A stretch of DNA of 64,000 nt. It comes from Pseudomonas nitroreducens (GTDB lineage Bacteria; Pseudomonadota; Gammaproteobacteria; Pseudomonadales; Pseudomonadaceae). The translations under genes were made by a program, and so were the position numbers. The notes beneath the pieces are model-generated. The model made no database searches. It had not been told where the DNA came from and saw nothing but the letters and a program-made list of their open reading frames with translations. Below, piece by piece: positions 49,603 through 57,839 of the stretch. Within the stretch, counting starts at the first letter, position 1; every line of letters starts with the position of its first letter. The stretch covers positions 310,001-374,000 of the forward strand of contig NZ_JALJXP010000001.1 in assembly GCF_024170165.1 (NCBI RefSeq). Direction: 5' to 3'.

Positions 49603-50988
49603 ATGCTGCTCGATTACCTGATCATGCTGGTCTACGCCCTGGGCATGCTTGCCCTGGGCTGGTACGGAATGCGCAAGGCGCGCAACCAGAACGACTTCCT
49701 CGTCGCCGGGCGCCGCCTCGGCCCGGGGCTCTACCTGGGCACCATGGCAGCGGTGGTGCTCGGTGGTGCCTCCACCATCGGCACAGTGAAGCTGGGCTAT
49801 CTCTACGGGCTGTCCGGCCTGTGGCTGGTGTTCATGCTGGGACTGGGGATCATCGTCCTCAGCCTGGTGTTCTCGCGGCAGATCGCGAGGCTGAAGGTCT
49901 ACACCGTCACGCAGATCCTCGAGCAGCGCTACCAGGCGTCCTCGCGGCTGATCGGCGGCATCGTGATGGTCGCCTACGACCTGATGGTGGCGGTCACCGC
50001 GACCATTGCCATCGGATCGGTGACCGAGGTGGTCTTCGAGATCCCGCGCATCCCGGCGATCCTCTGTGGCGGCGGCATCGTCATCGTCTACTCGGTGATC
50101 GGCGGCATGTGGTCGCTGACCCTCACCGACATCATCCAGTTCGTGATCAAGACCCTCGGCATCTTCGCCGTGCTGCTGCCGCTGTCGATCCACGAAGCGG
50201 GCGGCCTGTCGCGCATGCAGGAAGTGCTGCCGGCGGGCTTCTTCGATCTCGGCCACATCGGCCTGGACACCATCCTCACCTACTTCCTGCTGTACTTCTT
50301 CGGCGCGCTGATCGGCCAGGACATCTGGCAGCGCGTGTTCACTGCACGCAGCGAGAAGGTGGTGCGCTACGCCGGCCTAGGCGCCGGTGTCTACTGCATG
50401 CTCTACGGCCTGGCCTGCGCACTGATCGGAGCCGCCGCACACGTGCTGCTGCCCAATCTGGCAGTGCCGGAAAACGCCTACGCCGAGGTCACCCGCCAGG
50501 TGCTCCAGCCGGGCCTGCGCGGGCTGGTGGTTGCAGCGGCGCTGTCGGCCATCATGTCCACCGCCTCGGGCTGCCTGCTGGCGGCTGCCACGGTGTTCCA
50601 GGAAGACATCTATGCGCGCTTCCTGCGCCCTGGCGCGCCCAATGGCCTGCGTCAGAGCCGCCTGTTCACCTTGATGATGGGCGTGGTGATGTTGGCCCTG
50701 GCGTGCCTGGTGAACGACGTCATCGGGGCCCTGAGCATCGCTTACAACCTGCTGGTCGGCGGCCTGCTGGTGCCCATCCTCGGCGCCCTGCTGTGGCGTC
50801 GTGCTTCCGCTCGCGGAGCCATGGCCAGCATCGTGGTCGGCTGCCTGGTGGTGGTCGCCTTCATGGCCATCGACGGCGTGCTCGCCAACACCCCCATCGC
50901 CTACGGCCTGCTCGCCAGCCTGGTCACCTTCGTGGTGGTCAGCCTCGCTGGAGCGCCCGCCGCCAGCCTGCAGGCGCAGGCCGACTGA
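49603..50988 (+). CDS. Sodium:solute symporter (SSS family)
   Basis: A 461-aa inner-membrane protein with about 13 helices. SSS signatures are DFLVAGRRLGPGLYLGTMAAVVLGGASTIGT near the N-terminus, IYSVIGGMWSLTLTDIIQFV-like region in helix 6, and ALSAIMSTASGCLLAAATV (Na+ site). The ATG at 49603 is chosen with CAACAGGAG before it. It lies 25 nt before a guanidino-acid hydrolase gene, so it probably imports the guanidino compound, as gpuP does in the P. aeruginosa 3-guanidinopropionate locus. Confidence 0.93.
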   Translation: MLLDYLIMLVYALGMLALGWYGMRKARNQNDFLVAGRRLGPGLYLGTMAAVVLGGASTIGTVKLGYLYGLSGLWLVFMLGLGIIVLSLVFSRQIARLKVYTVTQILEQRYQASSRLIGGIVMVAYDLMVAVTATIAIGSVTEVVFEIPRIPAILCGGGIVIVYSVIGGMWSLTLTDIIQFVIKTLGIFAVLLPLSIHEAGGLSRMQEVLPAGFFDLGHIGLDTILTYFLLYFFGALIGQDIWQRVFTARSEKVVRYAGLGAGVYCMLYGLACALIGAAAHVLLPNLAVPENAYAEVTRQVLQPGLRGLVVAAALSAIMSTASGCLLAAATVFQEDIYARFLRPGAPNGLRQSRLFTLMMGVVMLALACLVNDVIGALSIAYNLLVGGLLVPILGALLWRRASARGAMASIVVGCLVVVAFMAIDGVLANTPIAYGLLASLVTFVVVSLAGAPAASLQAQAD

Positions 50989-51013
50989 ACCTACATCCGA
51001 CAGGAGACGCCCC

Positions 51014-51970
51014 ATGCCCCATGACTTCCCGCAACCCCTGGACGCCGCGCAGATCCCGCGTTTTGCCGGTATCCCCAGCTTCATGCGCCTGCCGATCTTC
51101 GAAGACCCGGCGCAGGTGGATATCGCCCTGCTTGGCGTGCCCTGGGACGGCGGCACCACTAATCGCGCCGGCGCCCGCCACGGCCCGCGCGAGGTGCGCA
51201 ACCAGTCGAGCCTGATGCGCAAGGTCCACCACGTCAGCCACATCGCGCCCTACGACCTGCTGCGCATCGGCGACATCGGCGACGCCCCGGTAAACCCCAT
51301 CGACCTGCTCGATTCGCTCAAGCAGATCGAGGGCTTCTACCGGCGCATTCATGCTGCCGGAACCGTTCCGCTGTCGGTGGGCGGCGATCACCTGGTGACC
51401 CTGCCGATCTTCCGCGCACTGGCCGCCGAGAGGCCCATCGGCATGGTGCACTTCGATGCCCACTCCGACACCAACGACCGCTACTTCGGCGACAACCCCT
51501 ACACCCACGGCACGCCGTTCCGCCGCGCCATCGAGGAAGGCTTGCTGGACCCGAAGCGCACGGTGCAGATCGGCATTCGCGGGTCGATCTATGACGCCGA
51601 CGACGAGGCCTTCGCCCATGAGCAAGGCATCCGGGTGATCCACATGGAGGAGTTCGCCGACCTGGGTGTTGCCGCCACGCTGGCCGAAGTGCGCCGGGTG
51701 GTGGGGCAGGGGCCGACCTACGTGACCTTCGACGTCGACGTGCTCGACCCGGCCTACGCGCCCGGTACCGGCACGCCGGAGATCGGTGGCATGACCACGC
51801 TGGAGGCACAGCACATGATCCGCGGGCTGCAGGGCCTGAATCTGATCGGCGCTGATGTGGTGGAAGTTTCGCCGCCATTCGACCAGGGCGGGGCGACCGC
51901 GCTGGTGGGCGCCACCATGATGTTCGAGCTGCTCTGCGTGCTGGCCGATTCGGTCGCCGCACGCCGTTGA
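51014..51970 (+). CDS. Ureohydrolase: guanidinobutyrase/guanidinopropionase (agmatinase family)
   Basis: A 318-aa binuclear-manganese hydrolase. Metal ligands are in GGDHLVT, HFDAHSDTND and FDVDVLDPAYAPGTGTPE. It removes urea from a guanidino acid. Length equals that recalled for P. aeruginosa GpuA/GbuA. A CAGGAGA ribosome site precedes the ATG at 51014. Context (SSS importer upstream, LysR downstream) favours catabolism of 3-guanidinopropionate or 4-guanidinobutyrate, but agmatine cannot be excluded. Confidence 0.93.
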   Translation: MPHDFPQPLDAAQIPRFAGIPSFMRLPIFEDPAQVDIALLGVPWDGGTTNRAGARHGPREVRNQSSLMRKVHHVSHIAPYDLLRIGDIGDAPVNPIDLLDSLKQIEGFYRRIHAAGTVPLSVGGDHLVTLPIFRALAAERPIGMVHFDAHSDTNDRYFGDNPYTHGTPFRRAIEEGLLDPKRTVQIGIRGSIYDADDEAFAHEQGIRVIHMEEFADLGVAATLAEVRRVVGQGPTYVTFDVDVLDPAYAPGTGTPEIGGMTTLEAQHMIRGLQGLNLIGADVVEVSPPFDQGGATALVGATMMFELLCVLADSVAARR

Positions 51971-52045
51971 CCACCCTGGGGGTTCACGGGGCGGCGCGCT
52001 CGGCGCTATAACAAAAGGCCTGCGCCCGTCGCCACGAGAACTCCC

Positions 52046-52969
52046 ATGCTGGGCAACCTTTCCGATATCGACCTGCGCCTGCTGCGCACCTTCTGCACCA
52101 TCGTCGAGGCGGGCGGCTTCACCGCTGCCCAGGTGCGCCTGAACACCAGCCTGTCACGGCTGAGCGTGCTGGTTCGCGACCTCGAACTGCGCCTGGGCTA
52201 TTCGCTGTGCCGGCGCGGCAGCAGCGGCTTCCAGCTCACCGAGGAAGGGCAGCAGCTGTACGAGGCGGCGCTCGGGTTGTTCGTCGATATCGAGCGCTTC
52301 CGCGAGCAGGTGACCGGCCTTGGCGGCCGCGACCGCGAGGTGCTGCACCTGGGCTGCGTCGATGGCGTGCTCGGCCAGCGCTGCTGGCCCCTGCCACTGG
52401 CGCTCCGGCTGTTTCGCGAAGGGCATCCGCGGGTGCGCCTGAACCTGCACACCCAGCGCCCGGACGAGCTGGAGAACGCTGTACTGGAAGAGCGCCTGCA
52501 ACTGGCCATCGGCGCCTTCCATCATCGCCTGTCGGGCCTGCGCTACCAGCTGCTGTTCCGCGAGGAGCAGAACCTCTATTGCGCCCAGGGGCACCCGTTC
52601 TTCGAGTCCGTGCAGGACGAGCCGTCCCTGGAGCAGATCTGCGCGGCCGAGTACGTCGGCCGTGGCTACATGACCGAGAGCCGGCGGCCCCATGGACTGA
52701 TCTTCAGCCGTGCCACCAACGCCTACAGCATGGAGGCGATCGCCAACCTGGTATTCAGCGGTACGTTCATCGGCTACCTGCCCACGCACTACGCCGCGGA
52801 GTGGGTCGCCGAGGATCGCCTGCGGGCGATTCGCCCGGCGCAGCTGGCCTATGTCTCGGAGTTCCATTGCGTGACACGCCAGGGCGCCGAGCCGGGCGAG
52901 GTGCTGGGGGCCTTCCTCGATGCCCTGGAGCGAGCCCAGGTCGAACTGGGCAGTGGAGAGCCGGCATGA
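52046..52969 (+). CDS. LysR-family regulator
   Basis: A 307-aa LysR protein: HTH at about 8-65 (LLRTFCTIVEAGGFTAAQVRLNTSLSRLSVLVRDLE) and an effector domain (HLGCVDGVLGQRCWPLPLALRLF onwards). It lies 75 nt after the ureohydrolase and may regulate it. Its TGA overlaps the start of the PhyH gene by 4 nt, so the dioxygenase is translated from the same mRNA. Confidence 0.92.
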   Translation: MLGNLSDIDLRLLRTFCTIVEAGGFTAAQVRLNTSLSRLSVLVRDLELRLGYSLCRRGSSGFQLTEEGQQLYEAALGLFVDIERFREQVTGLGGRDREVLHLGCVDGVLGQRCWPLPLALRLFREGHPRVRLNLHTQRPDELENAVLEERLQLAIGAFHHRLSGLRYQLLFREEQNLYCAQGHPFFESVQDEPSLEQICAAEYVGRGYMTESRRPHGLIFSRATNAYSMEAIANLVFSGTFIGYLPTHYAAEWVAEDRLRAIRPAQLAYVSEFHCVTRQGAEPGEVLGAFLDALERAQVELGSGEPA

Positions 52970-53688
52970 GCAGCGGCCTGCAGGCATTGCGCGAGGACGG
53001 TTTCGTCCTGCTGCGCGGCCTGCTGGACGCCGAACAGGTGGTCGAAGTGCGCTCGCTGATCGACGATCTGCGGCCGCTGCACTGGGACTACGAGGGGCTG
53101 GTGGATCACTACAAGTGCGTGTTCAACCGTTCCCCGCGGTGGTTGGCCTTTCTCGATCCGCCGGGATTGATCGAGCTGGCGGAAGCGGCGCTGGGCGCGG
53201 ATTGCCACGTGATCGGCCAGACCGCCTGGCGCTGCCATCCCGGCTTCATCGGCGCCGAGATGCACCAGGACTACCTGCCGGTCGCGTTGCCGGGAGCGGG
53301 CGTCGAACTGCCGATGTTCATCTGCACCGCGCAGGTCTATCTCGATGACATCAATGAACAGCTGTGCCCGACCTGGGTCATTCCCGGCAGCCATCGGGCG
53401 GGCCGTGCGCCAGCGCCGGACGAGCGCGAATGGTCAGGCCGGATGGCCGAGCCGGTGCTGTGCCGCGCGGGCGATTGCCTGCTGTTCCGCAGCGACCTGT
53501 GGCACGCCGGCAGCCGTAATCTGATTGAGCGCACCCGCTACCTGCTGCAAGTGCACTATGGGCGCCGGATGGTCGCGCAGAAGTTCTCGCCCTACCTGGA
53601 CTGGACCTTCAACCGCGAGGTGCTCGACGCCTGCACGCCGCGACAACGCCGGTTGCTGGGCGACCACGAGGCGGCCGAGTACGACTGA
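52966..53688 (+). CDS. Phytanoyl-CoA dioxygenase (PhyH) family protein
   Basis: A 240-aa Fe(II)/2-oxoglutarate dioxygenase-like protein. The facial triad is H100 and D102 (EMHQDYLP) with H180 (SDLWHAGSRN); R191 in ERTRYLLQVHYG would bind 2-oxoglutarate. The N-terminal LREDGFVLLRGLLDAEQV is typical. All key residues are intact, so it should be active, hydroxylating an unknown small molecule. Coupled to the LysR gene by an ATGA overlap and followed by the GFA gene after 15 nt. Confidence 0.9.
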   Translation: MSSGLQALREDGFVLLRGLLDAEQVVEVRSLIDDLRPLHWDYEGLVDHYKCVFNRSPRWLAFLDPPGLIELAEAALGADCHVIGQTAWRCHPGFIGAEMHQDYLPVALPGAGVELPMFICTAQVYLDDINEQLCPTWVIPGSHRAGRAPAPDEREWSGRMAEPVLCRAGDCLLFRSDLWHAGSRNLIERTRYLLQVHYGRRMVAQKFSPYLDWTFNREVLDACTPRQRRLLGDHEAAEYD

Positions 53689-53703
53689 CTGGGAGACACA
53701 CTG

Positions 53704-54105
53704 ATGAAGGCTGTACATGCCGGCGGCTGCCATTGCGGCCAGCTGCGTTACGAGTGCGATGCCGAGCTGACGGACGTCGCCCATTGCCATTGCTCGATCT
53801 GCCGGCGCACCACCGGCGGCATCGTCACCACCTGGGCCACGGTGCCTCTGGGCCGCTTCCGCTGGACCCTCGGGACGCCGGCCGAGTATCGCTCCTCGGC
53901 ATCCTGCATCCGCTACTTCTGCCGCCACTGCGGCGCGCAGCTGGCGCTCTTCACTGACCACGCACCGGAGACCCTCGACCTGACCACGGCAACGCTGGAT
54001 GAAGTCGCCACGGTGGTGCCGGATCGGCATATCTGGGTGAAGAGCCGGCTGCCGTGGATTCACCTGGACGAGCAGCTGGAAGAGGAGTGGGAGGAGCGTC
54101 TCTAG
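53704..54105 (+). CDS. GFA-family zinc protein (CENP-V/GFA domain)
   Basis: A 133-aa beta-tent-fold protein. Zinc cysteines are C9 and C11 (GGCHCGQLRYEC), C28, C30 and C33 (HCHCSICRR), and C73 and C76 (FCRHCGAQL). The founding member captures formaldehyde with glutathione, but most members have unknown function. Following a predicted oxygenase that could release formaldehyde by demethylation, it might detoxify that product; this is inference. Confidence 0.92.
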   Translation: MKAVHAGGCHCGQLRYECDAELTDVAHCHCSICRRTTGGIVTTWATVPLGRFRWTLGTPAEYRSSASCIRYFCRHCGAQLALFTDHAPETLDLTTATLDEVATVVPDRHIWVKSRLPWIHLDEQLEEEWEERL

Positions 54106-54120
54106 CTCCGACGTACCACG

Positions 54121-54192
54121 CGTAGGAGCGGATTCATCGGCGATGGCTTCCGGCGCGATGCGGGCCTATCGCGGACAGAGTCCGCTCCTACG
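54121..54192. repeat. GTAGGAGCGGA-type inverted repeat
   Basis: CGTAGGAGCGGA at the left and TCCGCTCCTACG at the right end enclose a centre with ATCGCGGACAGAG. It is the second REP subtype (also seen in part at 31511-31536 and 29322-29332). Lies between convergent GFA and DUF4105 genes. Confidence 0.8.
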
Positions 54193-54216
54193 AAACTGGG
54201 CAATCCAGCGCTGGAG

Positions 54217-56175
54217 TCAGGGCAGCTCCAGCCCGCCCGATGCCTTGTGCAGTTCGCGCAGGTGCGCGCCGATCTGCTTGGTGTTGGCTTCCAGCGCGGC
54301 CAGCTCGTCACGGCGCTCGGGTGTCAGCAGGGCGCGGACTTCGCGGTCGAGGTTGTCGCTGAGCTGGCGCAGGCGCTGCTGGCGCTGCTGCGTCTGCTTC
54401 TCCAGGGTCGCCGTCTCCGGCGCCTGGGGCAGGCCGTAGCCGCCGTCGAGCAACTCGGCGGGGCGGCTGAGGAAGCCGCTGTCGTCGAGGATCTGCTGCA
54501 GCGTCTTGCCGGCTGCGGCGAGGTCCGGCTTGCTCTGCATGGCGTCGGGGTTGCTCAGGTACAGGCGCTTGAGCTCGTCCTGGGCGAGCAGCAGCTGGCG
54601 GCGCAGCGAGGCCTGTTCGAGCAGCAACAGGGCGGCGCTGGAGCGCAGGTCAGCCTTGTCGAACCACGGGCGGCGCTCGACGGCGGGGAGGGCGAGCCAG
54701 TCCTCGACCTTGTCCTGCGGGACGTGCATGCGCTGCTTCAGCACGTCGAACATGGCCTGATAGCGGTCGCGGAAGGAGTCGAAGCGATAGCCCAGGCGCA
54801 GCGCCTCCTTGGGGTTGTCCAGCACGCTGGCGTCGGCGATGCCCTTGTTCTCCAGCAGGCCGAGTACGCCGTAGGGCGTGATGCTGTCCAGGGTCTGCAG
54901 GCTCTGACGCTGGATGCCGCTGCGCAGCAGCTTGAGCGTCTCCACGGCGCAGTTGTTGGACAGGAAGTAGTAGTTGCCGTCGTAGCTCCAGTGGCTCTGC
55001 GCCGAGCGCTCCACCAGGCTGGCGACTTCGTCGCGGCTGAGCCTGAGCGGTATCGAGGCGAGGCTGCGCAGCTCGACCTTGGTGTATTCCTCGATCACCT
55101 GGGACAGCGGCAGCACGAACAGGCGCGACGGGTAGGCGCCGGTCAGGCCGTCCCAACTGGAGAGCTGCAGGTCGCCGACGAAGGCGCGGTAGGACAGCAC
55201 CAGGTGCTGGTCGAGGTCCAGGCGGCAGGCCGGACCGCGTGGGCGACCCGGCGCGCAGACCACCAGGCGCAGCATGGTGTGGCCCCAGCGGCTGGCGATC
55301 TCGTTGTTGGCCTCGGCGATCAGGTAGTCGACCTCGTAGACGCGCTCCGGGTCGAGATACCCCAGCGGCTGGCGGCCGAAGTCGCGGCCGGCGTTGAGGT
55401 AGGCGTACCGGGTCGAGCATTCGTCGTGGGGGCGCTCGCCGAAGCGTTCTGCGTAGTAGCGATACAGCGCCGGGCGGCGGCAGGCGAAGCTGCGGTCGAG
55501 GAGAAAGTACTCCATGTTCACCGCGACGTACTCGCGCGGGTTGGTCAGCTCGTAGCGGTCCGGACTGCGCAGCAGGAAGCGGTTGTGCTGTTCGCGCTCG
55601 CCATGCTTGCCGGCGTATTGCGGCCAGCCGGCGAGATCGAGCAGGCGCGGGTCGTCCGAGAGGCTGAAGCGGCGGCCGGTCTGGCCACGGCAATCGTCCG
55701 GTGCGCCGACGCGGCCGAGGCTCTTTTCGCGCATCGTGCAGCGGCGGATCAGCCGGCCTTCGTCGGTATCCCAGAGGTGTGCGCGGTCGTAGAGGTGGGT
55801 CAGCTCGTGGAGCAGGGTGGCCAGCAGTTCGCGGCGCAGGGTGCCATGGGTGCGACCGGTCTGCTCGGTGGCGGCGCTGCCGTCGGTGAGCGGGCCGAGA
55901 TAGCGGGTATTCAGGGCGATGGCGCCGGGGCGCAGGGTGCGGCCCATGCCATTGCTGGGCAGGTCATTGCGCCACTGCACCTGGACGCTGCGGTCCAGGC
56001 GCTGGACGAAGCTGTCCGGCAGGGTGTGCAGGGCTTCGTCCAGCAGTTGCTGGCTGGCCTGGCGCTGGGCGGCGTTCAGCCCGTCGGCGTCCAGCTCCAG
56101 GCGGAGCGAGGCGTGGCTGCTGGCGGCGACTAGCAGTGCCAGGGCCGCCAGCCAGCGGCCAGCCCGGAGTCTCAC
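54217..56175 (-). CDS. DUF4105-type envelope protein with HExxH zinc motif
   Basis: A 652-aa protein with a signal peptide (about 1-23, LAALALLVAASSHA). An N-terminal peptidase-like region carries HELTHLYD (H123, E124, H127, possibly D130), and the middle region resembles DUF4105 (EIASRWGHTMLRLVV, YFLSNNCAVETLKLL). The C-terminal 150 residues are alpha-helical with coiled-coil-like content (ATLEKQTQQRQQRLRQLSDN). It starts at a GTG at 56175 overlapping the stop of a DUF2388 gene by 4 nt, so the two are coupled. It may be an exported zinc hydrolase; function unknown. Confidence 0.85.
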   Translation of the reverse strand: MRLRAGRWLAALALLVAASSHASLRLELDADGLNAAQRQASQQLLDEALHTLPDSFVQRLDRSVQVQWRNDLPSNGMGRTLRPGAIALNTRYLGPLTDGSAATEQTGRTHGTLRRELLATLLHELTHLYDRAHLWDTDEGRLIRRCTMREKSLGRVGAPDDCRGQTGRRFSLSDDPRLLDLAGWPQYAGKHGEREQHNRFLLRSPDRYELTNPREYVAVNMEYFLLDRSFACRRPALYRYYAERFGERPHDECSTRYAYLNAGRDFGRQPLGYLDPERVYEVDYLIAEANNEIASRWGHTMLRLVVCAPGRPRGPACRLDLDQHLVLSYRAFVGDLQLSSWDGLTGAYPSRLFVLPLSQVIEEYTKVELRSLASIPLRLSRDEVASLVERSAQSHWSYDGNYYFLSNNCAVETLKLLRSGIQRQSLQTLDSITPYGVLGLLENKGIADASVLDNPKEALRLGYRFDSFRDRYQAMFDVLKQRMHVPQDKVEDWLALPAVERRPWFDKADLRSSAALLLLEQASLRRQLLLAQDELKRLYLSNPDAMQSKPDLAAAGKTLQQILDDSGFLSRPAELLDGGYGLPQAPETATLEKQTQQRQQRLRQLSDNLDREVRALLTPERRDELAALEANTKQIGAHLRELHKASGGLELP

Positions 56176-56507
56176 AGAGCGAGGATGGCTTCGGCCAGGT
56201 CCTGGTCGGAGGCTTCGCGCGCCTGCGGCACCTGCTCGCGCAGCACCTTGAACGCGGCTTCCAGCTGGGCGCCACGGATCGCGCCGTCGCTGCCGACATA
56301 GCTGGCGGCATCGTCACGGGCCTCGCGGACGACTTTCATGTCACGCACGGAGGTGGTGGTGTCCGAGGTGAAGTCGATGCTGCGGGCGAAGGCATTGGTG
56401 GTGATGTTGAATACGCGGACCACCGATTGGGCCTGGGCGGTGGAGGCACAGGCGGCCAGCAGGAGGCCGAGGATCAGGGGGCTCTTGGAAAGCGAGCTGA
56501 GGCGCAT
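56172..56507 (-). CDS. DUF2388 exported protein A
   Basis: A 111-aa protein: signal peptide (about 1-26, ending STAQA) and mature core VREARDDAASYVGSDGAIRGAQLEAAFKVL and DQDLAEAILAL. The core motif ARDDAA-F/YV-DGA-RGA-LEAA is common to three consecutive genes here. No enzymatic residues are obvious. It is the one coupled to the DUF4105 gene. Function unknown. Confidence 0.88.
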   Translation of the reverse strand: MRLSSLSKSPLILGLLLAACASTAQAQSVVRVFNITTNAFARSIDFTSDTTTSVRDMKVVREARDDAASYVGSDGAIRGAQLEAAFKVLREQVPQAREASDQDLAEAILAL

Positions 56508-56544
56508 GGATGTCTCCGAAAGGGCAGCGGGAGCTGCTCACGAC

Positions 56545-56838
56545 TTATTTGGCAAGAATTGCTTCGGCCAGTTCCCGATCATTTGCCGCCAGCTCCGGAT
56601 GACGCTGGCGCAGCCAGTGCAGTGCGGCCTCCAGGCGGGCGCCGCGCAGGGCTCCATCGGTGGCAACGAACTGCGCCGCGTCGTCGCGGGCGCCGCGCAG
56701 CAGTTTGTTGTCGAAGGGCGCGCTGGTGACCTGGCTGGTGGCGTAGCTGGTCGCTACCGGGAACTGGGTGGTCTGGTCGAATGCCCAGGCGGGCAGGGAG
56801 CAGGTCAGCAGCAGCGGCAGTAACAGCAAGGTACGCAT
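56545..56838 (-). CDS. DUF2388 exported protein B
   Basis: A 97-aa protein: signal peptide (about 1-19, ending PAWA) and core LLRGARDDAAQFVATDGALRG, ARLEAALHWLRQRHPEL, DRELAEAILAK. The ATG at 56838 is chosen because the hydrophobic signal starts there; the upstream frame has no ribosome site. 37 nt before protein A. Confidence 0.86.
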   Translation of the reverse strand: MRTLLLLPLLLTCSLPAWAFDQTTQFPVATSYATSQVTSAPFDNKLLRGARDDAAQFVATDGALRGARLEAALHWLRQRHPELAANDRELAEAILAK

Positions 56839-56944
56839 GGGCTCGGACGATCGGAAAAGCACGGCCGCCAAGGCTAACGGAATGCGCGGGCGAGAGCCAG
56901 CGCGGAGCGCCGGGCGGGGCACCCGGCGCGGAGGGTTCAGCCGA

Positions 56945-57265
56945 TCAGATGGTCAGGATGGCCTGGGCCAGCTGCTGGTCGTTGGCGGCCAGGGTCGGCA
57001 GCTTGCTGCGGATGTGGGCGAGGGCGGCTTCCAGGTGTGCGCCGCGGATCTGGCCCTGGCTGGCGACGAAGGTGGCCGCGTCGTCGCGGGCTTCGAGGAC
57101 GATCTTGTCGTCCTTGAAGGAGTTGCTCAGGTCCGAGGTGCCGTCAGAGGTGGCGCCGGTGGCGCGTACCGACAGGTCGGTGGTGTAGACGAAGCTGGTG
57201 GCGTAGGCACCGGTGGCGCAACCGATCAGGGCGGCGGCAGCGATCAGGCGAAGGCTGTTCTTCAT
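56945..57265 (-). CDS. DUF2388 exported protein C
   Basis: A 106-aa protein: signal peptide (about 1-22, ending GAYA) and core VLEARDDAATFVASQGQIRGAHLEAALAHI and DQQLAQAILTI. First of the three paralogues in the direction of transcription. ATG at 57265; CCGGAGCCACTCCC precedes it on the minus strand. A 106-nt gap separates it from B, so B may have an additional promoter. Confidence 0.87.
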   Translation of the reverse strand: MKNSLRLIAAAALIGCATGAYATSFVYTTDLSVRATGATSDGTSDLSNSFKDDKIVLEARDDAATFVASQGQIRGAHLEAALAHIRSKLPTLAANDQQLAQAILTI

Positions 57266-57296
57266 GGGAGTGGCTCCGGAGTAAGGCCAGGCAAAG

Positions 57297-57313
57297 GTGG
57301 CCGGGGCGGCCAC
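57297..57313 (-). terminator. Hairpin between DUF1127 and DUF2388 C genes
   Basis: GTGGCC (57297-57302) pairs with GGCCAC (57308-57313); on the minus strand it is followed by CTTTGCC. A weak candidate terminator of the DUF1127 transcript. Confidence 0.4.
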
Positions 57314-57359
57314 TCTAACTGTGCTCAGACTAGCCAAGACTGACCGGCGTCACCAGCAT

Positions 57360-57557
57360 TCAGCGCCAGAATGGTTTCGAGATTTCTCTCACGCGATCGC
57401 TGGGGCTGATACCCAGGTCGGCCAGCTGCAGGCTGGTCAGCTCGGCGAGCTGACGACGGGTGCGGGCGTTCTGGTGCCACTGGCGCAGCAGTTGCCAGAG
57501 GCTGTGCTGCGTCCCGGCGAGCGGAGCGATTGCCGATCGGGCGAGGGTGCGTTCCAT
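57360..57557 (-). CDS. DUF1127 small protein
   Basis: A 65-aa basic protein. The C-terminal half WHQNARTRRQLAELTSLQLADLGIS is the DUF1127 motif (R-L-x-x-L-x-D-x-x-L-x-D-I/L-G). In other bacteria, small DUF1127 proteins bind RNA or affect phosphate and carbon metabolism; its role here is unknown. The start has GGAGGACACCGTC on the minus strand. Confidence 0.85.
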   Translation of the reverse strand: MERTLARSAIAPLAGTQHSLWQLLRQWHQNARTRRQLAELTSLQLADLGISPSDRVREISKPFWR

Positions 57558-57839
57558 GACGGTGTCCTCCGGCTCCTGTCGGGGGGCGAGTGGTATGGGA
57601 GGACATGATCAGGCTGCACGGCAATGACTCTCCAGTCACAGGCAGGAAGGATTGTTCCGGGTCAGTTCTGCGACTTTCACAACTGTACGGCCCCGTTATC
57701 GCCTCAGCTGTACTCAATGTATCCGGATGCTTGCCAGCGCCTCGAAGAACTGGTGCTATGCATGTCTTCCTTGAAAAACGCACCGGTCCGACCGGTTGTG
57801 CCATAACAAAAACAGCGCGGGAACGGGGCCTGCGTCCGC
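57558..57839. other. Divergent region before the glycosyltransferase operon
   Basis: 282 bp between the DUF1127 start and the first glycosyltransferase. It is less G+C-rich than its surroundings from about 57650 to 57820 and contains a doubled ACCGGT (57782-57796). It must hold the promoter of the plus-strand glycan genes. I found no convincing sigma-factor hexamers. Confidence 0.45.
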
